Positions 17,345 to 25,168 of a stretch of DNA of 64,000 bases are shown piece by piece. The position numbers were made by a program, and so were the translations under genes. Every line of letters starts with the position of its first letter. The stretch's first letter is position 1. Below the pieces are notes generated by a model. The model saw only the letters and a program-made list of their open reading frames with translations, did no database searches and had not been told where the DNA came from. This DNA is from Paenibacillus sp. Root444D2. Its GTDB lineage: Bacteria; Bacillota; Bacilli; Paenibacillales; NBRC-103111. The DNA is taken from the NCBI RefSeq assembly GCF_001426375.1, contig NZ_LMEO01000050.1, positions 720,081 to 784,080 on the forward strand, given 5' to 3'.

Positions 17345-17382
17345 GCAAAAAGAACCCGCTTCCTGATTCGGATGCGGGTTCT
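17345..17382 (-). terminator. Terminator of the sortase gene
   Basis: AGAACCCGC pairs with GCGGGTTCT. On the minus strand TTTTTGCTTTTTG follows. It uncouples the sortase from the adhesin downstream. Confidence 0.85.
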
Positions 17383-17436
17383 CCTGTCAACAAAAAGATT
17401 TGGCTATAGTAGCATATACCTATCTACTTGATTAGT

Positions 17437-18123
17437 TTATTCTTTGTGTTCTAGCAATTTCCCTTTGACAACGATCCGATGCGTCGGATTTTCCATAGGA
17501 TCGCAGGTAATTAAGGTTATCTCCCGATCCTTGCCGTTGCCTTCCAGAACCCAGACATCCTCGGGGAGGACATACTGCTTGTCCTGTACTTGATACCAAT
17601 ACTGCAAACTCCCCGTATCTACTTCGATCCAATCACCGACATCGACTTCGTCCAACCTGTTGAAATTTTTGCCATAGGTCAGATTTCTGTGTCCGGCGAT
17701 GGCGTAGTTGCCGACAGCACCCACTTTACCTGTATGGGCAATACTGGCGACGGATAGTTTCAAGTTCTTCGCCGTCGCATCCGTTAGTATCGGAAGCTTC
17801 AGATTAATTTTGTCGATGGCTAGAATTCCCTCGATGGGTCCCCCAGTGATCGCCAATGGCGTTGGGGACGGTTCTACGCTTAGTAGGTTTGACCCTCTGA
17901 GTAAAATCATATTATTGTTTTCCTTCGTAAGAAAGGGAGTATCCATATCCACCAGCTCCCCAATCGGTTCAGATGCTACCGCATCGATATGCCCGAGAGT
18001 ATTCTGCCATTGCTTCAATATTTGCTGCTGCTTGTAACTCTCATAGCGATCATTAATCGTCGGGTATAGAAAAATAATTATCCCAAGCAAAATCAACACC
18101 ATCGGGAGTGTTCTTCTCATCAT
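17437..18123 (-). CDS. Class D sortase
   Basis: A 228-residue membrane-anchored transpeptidase that cleaves an LPxTG-type signal and links the protein to the cell wall. One N-terminal membrane helix (about 5-22), a linker, and the sortase beta-barrel (about 95-225) are visible. The catalytic triad residues are His145 (AIAGHRN), Cys207 (TLITCDP) and Arg216 (PTHRIVVKG). The TLITCDP form and small size fit class D enzymes of spore-formers. Its substrate is almost certainly the neighbouring LPKTGE adhesin. It is divergent from the response regulator across a 300-bp control region. Confidence 0.92.
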   Translation of the reverse strand: MMRRTLPMVLILLGIIIFLYPTINDRYESYKQQQILKQWQNTLGHIDAVASEPIGELVDMDTPFLTKENNNMILLRGSNLLSVEPSPTPLAITGGPIEGILAIDKINLKLPILTDATAKNLKLSVASIAHTGKVGAVGNYAIAGHRNLTYGKNFNRLDEVDVGDWIEVDTGSLQYWYQVQDKQYVLPEDVWVLEGNGKDREITLITCDPMENPTHRIVVKGKLLEHKE

Positions 18124-18422
18124 CAGAGGTTCCTGCCTTTGAAAGTGTAAACTGTCTCATTATCATCGAATAACTTATTTACTCAGTTAACCATATCCTA
18201 CTGAACAAAAAATGAAATTTCCAACAATATGAAATTTCCACACGTTATTACCGATATATAGTCCATATGGCCTAGTTACTTGTAAGAAATCTCAATAATT
18301 GTTGTATTAAGAAATGTATAACGTCGAATCAAGCAATGTTTGTTAGGGAAATCGGCCTATTTTGTGTCCCGTTGCATGGAATACCATCACCATGCGACTC
18401 CCTGTGAAGGAGGTTATGAGAG
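18124..18422. promoter_or_regulatory. Divergent control region between sortase and response regulator
   Basis: It holds a perfect direct repeat ATGAAATTTCCA at 18212-18223 and 18229-18240 (17-bp period), a possible site for a winged-helix regulator. Near the plus-strand gene lies an inverted repeat, GTTGCATGG (18371-18379) with CCATGCGAC (18390-18398), one mismatch, 10-bp gap. That repeat ends about 15 bases before GAAGGAGG. Function is inferred. Confidence 0.45.
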
Positions 18423-19541
18423 ATGAAAGCGATCATCATTGATGATGAATATCTTGCCGTTAAATACTTGGAAAAACAATTATTGAAAGTCGGAGGAGTC
18501 GATATTATCGGCACGTATACCAACCCTGAGATTGCCGTTGAGGGTGCATTGGAGTTGATGCCGGATGTTGTCTTTATGGATATCAACATGCCTGGGATTT
18601 CGGGCATTGAAGTTGCAGAAAGGCTCCACAGCCACTTGCCGCAGCTGGACGTCGTGTTCGTTACCGCGTATGACTCCTATGCTGTTAAAGCTTTTGAAAT
18701 GAACGCCATCGATTACTTGTTGAAGCCATCAAATATTGAGCGCATCCAGGTGACAATAGAACGATTAAAGCAATACCAGGATTGTAAACACAGCATACCA
18801 ACGGAGTCTCCCTCCCCTCTTCTTAGATGCTTTCAATCGCTGCAGTTCGACGCGGGACAGACCGAATTTATAACCTGGCGAACAGCCAAAGCCCAAGAGC
18901 TATTCGCCTATCTGGTTCATCGGAACTGTCGACCTGTAAGAAAAGATACGCTGCTGGAGCTTTTGTGGCCTGAGTCCGATCAGAAGAAAGGCTTAACCCA
19001 GCTATATACAGCCATCTATCAGATACGCAAAACGTTGCATGCGATGGGAAGCAGCATAGAGATACTAAACGTTGACAAAGGCTACACGCTCGATCTCAAA
19101 AATACCCGGCTTGACGTCGAGGAATGGGAAACTGGTTTGCTCGAGCTCCCGGCTCTAGAACCCGGTACGTTATCCCAATATAAACAACTGCTCGATCTGT
19201 ATCGCGGCGATTACTTCGCGGAATATGACTACATCTGGGCTGAAAGCGAGAGAGAGCGGTTGAGGGCGCTTTGGTTCCAGCATGCTGTTTGTGTAGCAGA
19301 CTTCATGGCGGCTTCCGACATGTATGCCGAGGCCCTATCTCTCTACTATCGGATCCAGCAAGCCTTCTCTTACAGCGAAGAAAGCTACTGGGCATTGATG
19401 AAGCTGTATCATGCTCAGGGCGACTACGCATCAGTTCAAAGGCAGCACGACAGTCTATGCCTCATCCTCAGCGAAGAATTCGGGATCAAACCCAATCCGG
19501 TCATTGAGGACTGGTACCTTCAAAATATGATTCACTCTTAA
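18423..19541 (+). CDS. Response regulator with BTAD (SARP-like) output domain
   Basis: A 372-residue cytoplasmic regulator. The receiver domain (about 1-115) has the acidic pair at 7-8, phospho-acceptor Asp53 (FMDINMPG), Thr81 and Lys101 (YLLKPS). A winged-helix DNA-binding domain (about 140-220; LLELLWPESDQKKGLTQLYT) and a bacterial transcriptional activator (BTAD) repeat domain (about 225-368; LYRGDYFAEYDYIWAESERERL) follow. AAGGAGG lies ahead of the ATG. No intact histidine kinase is nearby. Position suggests control of the divergent sortase and the adhesin. Confidence 0.9.
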   Translation: MKAIIIDDEYLAVKYLEKQLLKVGGVDIIGTYTNPEIAVEGALELMPDVVFMDINMPGISGIEVAERLHSHLPQLDVVFVTAYDSYAVKAFEMNAIDYLLKPSNIERIQVTIERLKQYQDCKHSIPTESPSPLLRCFQSLQFDAGQTEFITWRTAKAQELFAYLVHRNCRPVRKDTLLELLWPESDQKKGLTQLYTAIYQIRKTLHAMGSSIEILNVDKGYTLDLKNTRLDVEEWETGLLELPALEPGTLSQYKQLLDLYRGDYFAEYDYIWAESERERLRALWFQHAVCVADFMAASDMYAEALSLYYRIQQAFSYSEESYWALMKLYHAQGDYASVQRQHDSLCLILSEEFGIKPNPVIEDWYLQNMIHS

Positions 19542-19620
19542 CAAGCACAGTTTCAATTTATGTTCAGATCGTTCCGCTACAATTGGTAGGATTGACCTAA
19601 GAGAATTGGAGCGGTGAGCG

Positions 19621-19983
19621 ATGCTAAGAATAATGATTGTTGATGATGTATCCTATATGCGCCTGTTGCTTAAAACAATGCTCGAAGCCAGTGGATATGA
19701 AGTCGTTGCCGAGGCCGCGTCCGGTGAAGAAGCCATTGAAAAATACGCCATTTATCGACCTGATCTAGTGACAATGGACATTACAATGCCGGGAATGCAT
19801 GGGATTGATGCCACGAAGGCCATTATCCATAAAGATCCTTCCGCAATTATCATCATGTGCTCGGCGATTGCACAAAAGGATTTTGTGCTGCAAGCTATAC
19901 GAGCCGGAGCCAAGGACTTTATCGCGAAACCTTTTCAAACATACAAGATCCTGAATACCATTGAAAGCTTACTTGCAAAGTAG
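19621..19983 (+). CDS. CheY-like single-domain response regulator
   Basis: A 120-residue stand-alone receiver domain. The acidic pair Asp8-Asp9, acceptor Asp53 (TMDITMPGMHG), Ser81 and Lys103 (FIAKPFQ) are all present, so it should be phosphorylated. The motif set is that of CheY proteins acting on flagellar motors or phosphorelays. No chemotaxis gene is in the window. It follows the BTAD regulator by 79 bp, with TACAAT in the gap as a possible -10, and GGAGCGGTGAG as ribosome site. It ends at a strong terminator region 150 bp downstream. Confidence 0.9.
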   Translation: MLRIMIVDDVSYMRLLLKTMLEASGYEVVAEAASGEEAIEKYAIYRPDLVTMDITMPGMHGIDATKAIIHKDPSAIIIMCSAIAQKDFVLQAIRAGAKDFIAKPFQTYKILNTIESLLAK

Positions 19984-20404
19984 CAACTTTTTGAAAGTGC
20001 ATTCGATGTCTACATTCTTTCCGAAGTGTCTATGAATCGTTACTCTATATTTACGAATTATCGGATGCTGGTCTTGATGTGATCCCAATTTTGCTGAATT
20101 TGATTCCGTCTGTGTTTCCGACATCATGATACTGGCCGGGACTGTCCCGAAAGTAGAGTGTTCTACTTCGGGATGGTCCCTTTTTGTGCTCGGCAGCGCC
20201 TCAACGCATAATACAAGGAAGTAAAACTGGGAATTAAATTAGATAATAGCGAGACGCTTTAGTTCCGAAGAATTCTATTTTTGGTAATGAGAAAGAATAC
20301 TTTCTCACTTGCTGGATGTATGGTTTTTTATTTTTGGCATTTGTTGTAGAATGACATTATTACATAGACCTTTTGGGGAAAAGGTATCCGATTGGAGTAA
20401 AATA
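19984..20404. other. Intergenic region between CheY-like gene and UbiD gene
   Basis: It contains the long hairpin terminator, then A/T-rich leader and GGAG site of the UbiD gene. A plus-strand frame before the hairpin is open for about 40 codons (ending I-P-S-V-F-P-T-S) but lacks a start and is not called. Confidence 0.6.
20138..20186 (+). terminator. Long hairpin terminator after the CheY-like gene
   Basis: GGGAC-TG-TCCCGAA pairs with TTCGGGA-TG-GTCCC and is extended by GTAGA/TCTAC at the top, leaving a 3-base loop; TTTTT follows. The stem of about 20 pairs is unusually long. Confidence 0.85.
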
Positions 20405-22240
20405 ATGATCTATCAAAATTTAGAAGAATGCTTAGTTGATTTAGAAAAGAACGGACATTTGGTTCGCATTCATGAAGAAGTTGATCCTGAGCTTGAAATG
20501 GCAGCCATTCATATGAAAGTTCATGAAGCCGGTGGCCAGGCCTTATTATTCGAGAATGTTAAAGGTTCGAAGTTTCGGGCGGTATCCAACCTTTTCGGTA
20601 CAGTAGAGCGCAGCAAATATATATTTCGAGATACTTGGGAAGGCGTGAAAAACGTAATCTCTTTGCGAAGCGATCCCATGAAGGCAATGAAAAGCCCACT
20701 TAAACATATCGGTACGGGGCTTGCTGCCTGGAAAGCACTGCCGATCAAAATAACCGGTGGTCTGCCGGCTGCTTTTGAGGAAATCAGCATTACTGACCTC
20801 CCACTCATCAAGCACTGGCCAGAGGATGGCGGTGCATTCGTCACCTTGCCTCAAGTGTATTCGGAAGATCCGGAGAAACCAGGAATTATGAATTCCAATC
20901 TGGGGATGTATCGGATTCAACTGAGCGGGAACGAGTATGAATTAAATAAAGAGATCGGCTTGCATTATCAGATTCATCGCGGCATCGGAGTCCACCAGGC
21001 AAAGGCAACTAAGCAAGGAGCCCCTTTAAAAGTAAGCTGTTTTATTGGCGGGCCGCCAGCGCATACGTTGTCAGCGGTTATGCCCTTACCGGAAGGCATG
21101 AGTGAGATTACCTTCGCGGGCTTGCTCTCAGGCCGCCGCTTCCGCTACAGCTATATTGATGGCTATTGTATTAGTCATGATGCTGATTTTGTTATCACAG
21201 GAGAAATATATCCTGGCGAAACCAAGCCGGAGGGCCCTTTCGGCGATCATTTGGGCTACTACAGCCTTACCCATCCTTTTCCTCTCATGAGAGTTCACAA
21301 AGTATATGCCAAGAAGAATGCGATCTTTCCATTTACTGTCGTGGGCAGGCCCCCTCAAGAGGATACGGCGTTCGGGGCATTAATTCATGAACTCACAGGC
21401 GATGCAATCAAGCAAGAAATTCCAGGTGTCAAAGAAGTTCATGCCGTAGATGCCGCGGGCGTACACCCCTTGCTCTTTGCGATTGGCAGCGAACGTTACA
21501 CGCCCTATCAACAAGTCAAGCAGCCGGCAGAGCTACTCACGTTAGCTAATCGAATTTTAGGTACGGGACAAGTTAGCTTAGCCAAGTACTTATTCATCAC
21601 AGCAGAAGAGAGCCAGCCTTTGGATTCTCATGATGTAGAGCATTTCTTAACTTACGTTTTGGCTCGAATAGACCTTCATCGGGACCTTCATTTTTATACC
21701 AATACGACTATCGATACCCTAGATTACTCAGGTACAGGTTTGAATAGCGGCAGTAAGGTTGTATTCGCAGCAGTCGGAGATAAAAAAAGGGATTTATGTC
21801 TAGAGGTTCCTGGCGTTTTCAATGAAATACCGGGGGTCCAACATGCGCGTTTGGTCATGCCGGGAATCGTCGCGATTCAGCTTTCTGAATTTAAAAGTTA
21901 CGGCGAGACACAGGTTGAAATGAAAGATTTATGCGAGGCAATTGGAGCAAAAGGCCCACTCCCTGCTTGTCCATTGATCATCGTATGTGATGACAGCCAT
22001 TTTATGAGTGAGACCATTAACAACTTTGTTTGGGCTACATTCACACGCAGCAACCCTTCCCATGATATATACGGCGTGAACAGTTATTATGAGAATAAGC
22101 ATTGGGCTTGCGATAATGTTGTGATTGATGCGCGAATTAAACCGCACCAAGCACCGCCATTAATACCGGATCCAACGGTTGATAAAAACATCATGCGATT
22201 ATTTGCCAAAGGCGGCAGTTTAGGCGGCATTCAAAAGTAG
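20405..22240 (+). CDS. UbiD-family (de)carboxylase
   Basis: A cytoplasmic decarboxylase of about 611 residues that uses prenylated FMN to remove or add a carboxyl group on unsaturated or aromatic acids. Family signatures include the EGPFGDHLGYYS segment with the conserved acidic residue, PVVGRPPQEDT-like VVGRPPQEDT, and a C-terminal VWATFTRSNPSHDIYG. It is at the longer end of the family. I chose the ATG seven bases after GGAG; the frame extends 32 codons upstream without a better start. No UbiX prenyltransferase gene is adjacent, so cofactor must come from elsewhere. Single gene with its own terminator. Substrate unknown; respiratory-quinone or aromatic-acid metabolism are options. Confidence 0.88.
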   Translation: MIYQNLEECLVDLEKNGHLVRIHEEVDPELEMAAIHMKVHEAGGQALLFENVKGSKFRAVSNLFGTVERSKYIFRDTWEGVKNVISLRSDPMKAMKSPLKHIGTGLAAWKALPIKITGGLPAAFEEISITDLPLIKHWPEDGGAFVTLPQVYSEDPEKPGIMNSNLGMYRIQLSGNEYELNKEIGLHYQIHRGIGVHQAKATKQGAPLKVSCFIGGPPAHTLSAVMPLPEGMSEITFAGLLSGRRFRYSYIDGYCISHDADFVITGEIYPGETKPEGPFGDHLGYYSLTHPFPLMRVHKVYAKKNAIFPFTVVGRPPQEDTAFGALIHELTGDAIKQEIPGVKEVHAVDAAGVHPLLFAIGSERYTPYQQVKQPAELLTLANRILGTGQVSLAKYLFITAEESQPLDSHDVEHFLTYVLARIDLHRDLHFYTNTTIDTLDYSGTGLNSGSKVVFAAVGDKKRDLCLEVPGVFNEIPGVQHARLVMPGIVAIQLSEFKSYGETQVEMKDLCEAIGAKGPLPACPLIIVCDDSHFMSETINNFVWATFTRSNPSHDIYGVNSYYENKHWACDNVVIDARIKPHQAPPLIPDPTVDKNIMRLFAKGGSLGGIQK

Positions 22241-22249
22241 TAAAGAGCA

Positions 22250-22296
22250 AAAGCAGCATCACAACCTTAGGGATTGTGGTGCTGCTTTCTTTTGGA
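22250..22296 (+). terminator. Terminator of the UbiD gene
   Basis: GCAGCATCACAA pairs with TTGTGGTGCTGC; TTTCTTTT follows. Confidence 0.85.
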
Positions 22297-22331
22297 GCCA
22301 CTTTATGGGCAATTTCCAAGTATTAATCAAA

Positions 22332-22570
22332 TTAGCCTTGTAATGCTCTTGCGTCTATAATTGAAAAGTGAGCAATACGTTCCTTTATTAACCAAGTTCC
22401 GTTTTGACGTACATATAGATCATCATATTTAACACTATAGTCAGTGATAACTTCTTTGCCATCTTCTTCTCTCACCATTTTCATTTGAGAGTACGAAACA
22501 CCATTCGTATAAATATACACAAGGAATGCCCACGAAGTCCTTGCGAGACAGTTGGGGATTTGTTGTAGTA
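22332..22570 (-). pseudogene. Truncated NTF2/SnoaL-like protein
   Basis: Only the C-terminal part of an NTF2-fold (SnoaL/DUF4440-like) protein is present: VKYDDLYVRQNGTWLIKERI and a final F-S-I-I-D-A-R-A-L-Q-G. The frame is open upstream for about 17 more codons but has no ATG with a ribosome site, only an internal GTG giving 62 residues, where the fold needs about 130. It looks like a 5'-deleted gene. The domain call rests on the characteristic strand-turn-strand ending. Confidence 0.6.
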
Positions 22571-22586
22571 ATATTTAAGGACCTAC

Positions 22587-22624
22587 TTGAAAAATTGGAA
22601 CAACTGCCAATGGCAGCTGTTCCT
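22587..22624 (-). terminator. Terminator of the YciI-like gene
   Basis: GGAACAACTGCCA pairs with TGGCAGCTGTTCC around a short loop. On the minus strand AATTTTTC follows; on the plus strand TTTTA does. Confidence 0.75.
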
Positions 22625-22681
22625 TTTATCGTCGAATAATAGAGGCCAACATAATAATACGCCACCTCATAGAGTGGAGTG

Positions 22682-23008
22682 TTATTTCGGTAAGGTTGCC
22701 ATTATCGGATAAAATTCCGTAGTCATCACTCCCGCGATAACGGCAGGATCTTTAGCGATGAGCTGTGGGACTTGGTCTGCATTCTCAACCTCAATGATGG
22801 CGAGTCCATGAGGATCGTTTGGTTTTCGAACAGGTCCGAAAACGAGAGCAATCCCCTGATTTTGCTTATCCGTCCAATAGGCGATGTGTTGGTGCATAAC
22901 GTTCCGTTCTTCTACGGTCATATCCTGAGGAAAAGTTGTTCTTGGCGGCGTAGACCATAACATGAAGTGTATTTTTCCAGGATTGTTGCTTGCAATGTTA
23001 TCCGACAT
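22682..23008 (-). CDS. YciI-family protein
   Basis: A 108-residue cytoplasmic alpha/beta protein of the YCII-related family (dimeric ferredoxin-like fold). The family His is in MHQHIAYW, and VFGPVRKPNDPHGLAIIEVEN and the late DPAVIAGV stretch are typical. Members are thought to be small enzymes, or domains of sigma-factor systems, but the reaction of this one is unknown. GGAGGG precedes the ATG. It is a single gene between an XRE regulator and the broken NTF2-like gene. Confidence 0.85.
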   Translation of the reverse strand: MSDNIASNNPGKIHFMLWSTPPRTTFPQDMTVEERNVMHQHIAYWTDKQNQGIALVFGPVRKPNDPHGLAIIEVENADQVPQLIAKDPAVIAGVMTTEFYPIMATLPK

Positions 23009-23192
23009 TACTAAAAACCCTCCAATTCCCTAAATTTGTTTTTCATACTATGACACTCAATGTAATTATCTCCCAAATCCCTTTCGTAATGCAAACAAAC
23101 CGAACTAAAACATTCTTCTCGTTCTTTTAGGATTAATCTGTCCTTGCTAGAATTGGGAGGGTTTAACCTTTTACTCATCATCTCAAACATCC

Positions 23193-23229
23193 TAAAAAAA
23201 AGGACCCACAGCTACATGCTGCGGGTCTT
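23193..23229 (-). terminator. Terminator of the minus-strand XRE gene
   Basis: GACCCACAGC pairs with GCTGCGGGTC around TACAT. Eight T residues follow on the minus strand. Confidence 0.85.
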
Positions 23230-23269
23230 AGTTTACCTATATTTTTCTTCAAAATCATTTCAATTCAAA

Positions 23270-23509
23270 CTACATCTCAATCAGAAACAACTCTTCCAAA
23301 TCCTTATCTAGCAAATCACTCAATTTCTTAGCTGTTGATGGGCCCACTGATTTAATAGATCGTTCAAGCAGACTGATATAAGCATGACTTAAACCCGAGT
23401 GCTTCGCCAACTCTCGCTGGGAGTAACCTTTAATGACTCTCGCTTTAATAAAAACATCGGTCTTCGCCAAGATCTTGATATTCATTCTGCCATAGACCCC
23501 CGTTCTCAT
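23270..23509 (-). CDS. Small XRE-family regulator
   Basis: A 79-residue DNA-binding protein consisting of little more than one Cro/C1-type helix-turn-helix: IKARVIKGYSQRELAKHSGL then SHAYISLLERSIKSVGP and a closing STAKKLSDLLDKDLEELF. AGGGG lies six bases before the ATG; a second ATG eight codons in is possible. It is divergent from another XRE gene, with the palindrome-rich gap between them. Such pairs are common in phage-derived or developmental switches, but no phage genes are nearby. Confidence 0.85.
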   Translation of the reverse strand: MRTGVYGRMNIKILAKTDVFIKARVIKGYSQRELAKHSGLSHAYISLLERSIKSVGPSTAKKLSDLLDKDLEELFLIEM

Positions 23510-23554
23510 TTTGTTCCCCTTAGAACATTATACCATTAAATTTTACTTATGCAA

Positions 23555-23586
23555 CCATTTTAGTTTACATAAGTAACCTAAAATGG
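23555..23586. promoter_or_regulatory. 32-bp palindrome between divergent XRE genes
   Basis: Fourteen-base arms begin CCATTTTAG and end CTAAAATGG around ATAA, with one mismatch. A second overlapping pair, TTACTTATG (23542-23550) and CATAAGTAA (23568-23576), and several GTTTACT/GTAAAC half-sites up to about 23660 make this a likely multi-site operator. Binding by one of the flanking regulators is inferred. Confidence 0.6.
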
Positions 23587-23688
23587 ATCAATTTTATCTG
23601 GTACTTCGATTGTAATTACTTTAGTAAACTGTTACTATTAAATCGTTTACTAATGTTTACTTTTGTTAGTGAGGGTGAGTGAGGGTCT

Positions 23689-24078
23689 ATGTATTTCTAC
23701 GATAAATTAAAAGATATGCGCAAATTAAAGGGCTTCACCATCCGTGAGCTTGCAGACCGTTCAGGTGTCTCAGCAGCTTATATTTCCCAACTTGAGAACG
23801 GTAACCGCGGCATACCTTCGCCGGAAGTATTAATGAAGCTGTCAGAAGGACTTAACACTTCCTATTCCGAACTGATGGATATCGCTGGATATCTGGAATC
23901 TTCTCCGTCTGAACAGCAATTTCAAAGCAATCCCGTTAATTTGCGACGTTTTCTCCGAGAGAATGAGCTCATGTTTGATGGTTTTGTACTAACGACAGAA
24001 GATAAAGAATGGGTCGAGCGTATGCTGACCGTCTTATTTTGGAAAGACCGCCAAACGAATAATACCGACGCTCAATGA
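23689..24078 (+). CDS. XRE-family regulator with C-terminal extension
   Basis: A 129-residue repressor-like protein. A Cro/C1 helix-turn-helix fills residues about 5-62 (FTIRELADRSGVSAAYISQL, ENGNRGIPSPEVLMKLSEGL). A C-terminal region (about 80-129) carries NPVNLRRFLRENELMFDG, probably for oligomerisation. This layout is frequent in paenibacilli and resembles SinR-like or phage-type regulators. GAGGG lies just before the ATG. It is convergent with the phosphoesterase gene, 7 bp away. Confidence 0.87.
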   Translation: MYFYDKLKDMRKLKGFTIRELADRSGVSAAYISQLENGNRGIPSPEVLMKLSEGLNTSYSELMDIAGYLESSPSEQQFQSNPVNLRRFLRENELMFDGFVLTTEDKEWVERMLTVLFWKDRQTNNTDAQ

Positions 24079-24085
24079 TTCATTC

Positions 24086-24808
24086 TCATTTCACAAGACC
24101 GTTTCGAACAATTTTCGTCATCATTTCTGCATTCGGGTAATCGACTTCTTCATATTGCTTGACTACGTCTTCAATCCTATATGGAACACGTTCAATCGAT
24201 GTTCGGATTTGTCCATTTTCAATTTCAACAATGGCATAGGCAGCTTTAGACATACCGTCAAAAGGTAGACCCACACTTCCGGTATTCAATAGAATTTTAC
24301 CTTCCATATAACGGATGAATGGTCTGTGGATATGAGCATAAATGAAAATATCCGCATCCGACGCGGACATAAGCTTTGACTTCAGCACTTCATCACCAGC
24401 GCCAGGAAGTACGATTTCGAACAGGCTATCTGGCGTCGCATGAAACGCATGAATAGAAATACCCTCTATCTCAAGCTTCATTTCAGTAGGCAGACTCGCC
24501 AAGTATGCGATATCCTGCTCGTCCAATTGTGCAACGGTCCACTCCCGTTCTCTCTTCATCATGTCAATGACCTGCTCTGGGACTTCTCCTTGATTTACGC
24601 CGCGCACAACCCATTCATCTGCGTTTCCTTTAATGACCTGAGTATTTAAAGAACGGACCAAAGAAAGAGATCGTTTGGGATCTGGTCCACGATAGCAAAG
24701 ATCACCCAGTACATAAATACGGTCTATCTCATGATTAGCTATATCTTGCAAAACAGCTTCGAGAGCGATTGCATTCCCATGTATATCCGAAATAAAGGCT
24801 AATTTCAC
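24086..24808 (-). CDS. Calcineurin-like metallophosphoesterase (YfcE type)
   Basis: A cytoplasmic phosphoesterase of about 240 residues. Metal ligands appear in the usual order: D-x-H (FISDIHGN), GDLCYRGP, GNADEW, and late HIHRP and GSVGLP. The substrate is unknown; relatives hydrolyse phosphodiesters. I favour the GTG that follows CAGGGGG, giving V-K-L-A-F-I-S-D-I-H-G. A GTG nine codons upstream overlaps the Dabb stop codon and could be translationally coupled. Last gene of the MBL-Dabb-phosphoesterase operon. Confidence 0.87.
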   Translation of the reverse strand: MKLAFISDIHGNAIALEAVLQDIANHEIDRIYVLGDLCYRGPDPKRSLSLVRSLNTQVIKGNADEWVVRGVNQGEVPEQVIDMMKREREWTVAQLDEQDIAYLASLPTEMKLEIEGISIHAFHATPDSLFEIVLPGAGDEVLKSKLMSASDADIFIYAHIHRPFIRYMEGKILLNTGSVGLPFDGMSKAAYAIVEIENGQIRTSIERVPYRIEDVVKQYEEVDYPNAEMMTKIVRNGLVK

Positions 24809-24831
24809 TCGGTTTTCCCCCTGTTTATCAC

Positions 24832-25140
24832 TCACTTCACAATTGGGTAGTCAATCACTATGACATTCTCAATAATTCCTTCTAATGATTTCACGAATTG
24901 CTGGTGCGCAGGATGCGGTCCATATTGTCGTAAAGATTCTTGATCTTCAAAAGTCACACGAAGTCCTAACGTGTATCCTTGCACATTATCTGTTTCTTCT
25001 GTCACATTTACGCCTGCCGATAAATCGACGATCCCAGGGATCTTATTTTTTAATGACAATAAGGTTTCAAGCAATTCCTTTTCCTTCTGTGGATCTAAAT
25101 TCTCTTTAAATCTGAACGAAACCAGGTGCTCAAACATCAT
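24832..25140 (-). CDS. Dabb-family (stress-responsive alpha/beta barrel) protein
   Basis: A 102-residue Dabb (PF07876) protein, a dimeric alpha-beta barrel. EHLVSFRF at the start and GPHPAHQQFVKS near residue 78 are the family marks. The function of bacterial members is mostly unknown; some act as small enzymes or in stress response. AGGAGG precedes two adjacent ATG codons. Middle gene of a three-gene operon with the metallo-hydrolase and the phosphoesterase. Confidence 0.85.
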   Translation of the reverse strand: MMFEHLVSFRFKENLDPQKEKELLETLLSLKNKIPGIVDLSAGVNVTEETDNVQGYTLGLRVTFEDQESLRQYGPHPAHQQFVKSLEGIIENVIVIDYPIVK

Positions 25141-25168
25141 GGCTAATAAAGCCTCCTTAAGGATTAAT

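Noticed and set aside
19571-19584. CGTTCCGCTACAAT shared with the edge of repeat element A (2443-2456)
   Set aside because: Only 14 bases match and the rest of the unit pattern is absent, so I treat it as chance rather than a single-unit copy.
19995-20124. Plus-strand frame of about 40 codons after the CheY-like gene
   Set aside because: No start codon and no ribosome site; it ends just before the terminator hairpin.
23270-24078. Phage remnant suggested by the divergent repressor-like pair
   Set aside because: No integrase, structural, lysis or attachment-site sequence lies nearby; flanking genes are ordinary chromosomal genes.
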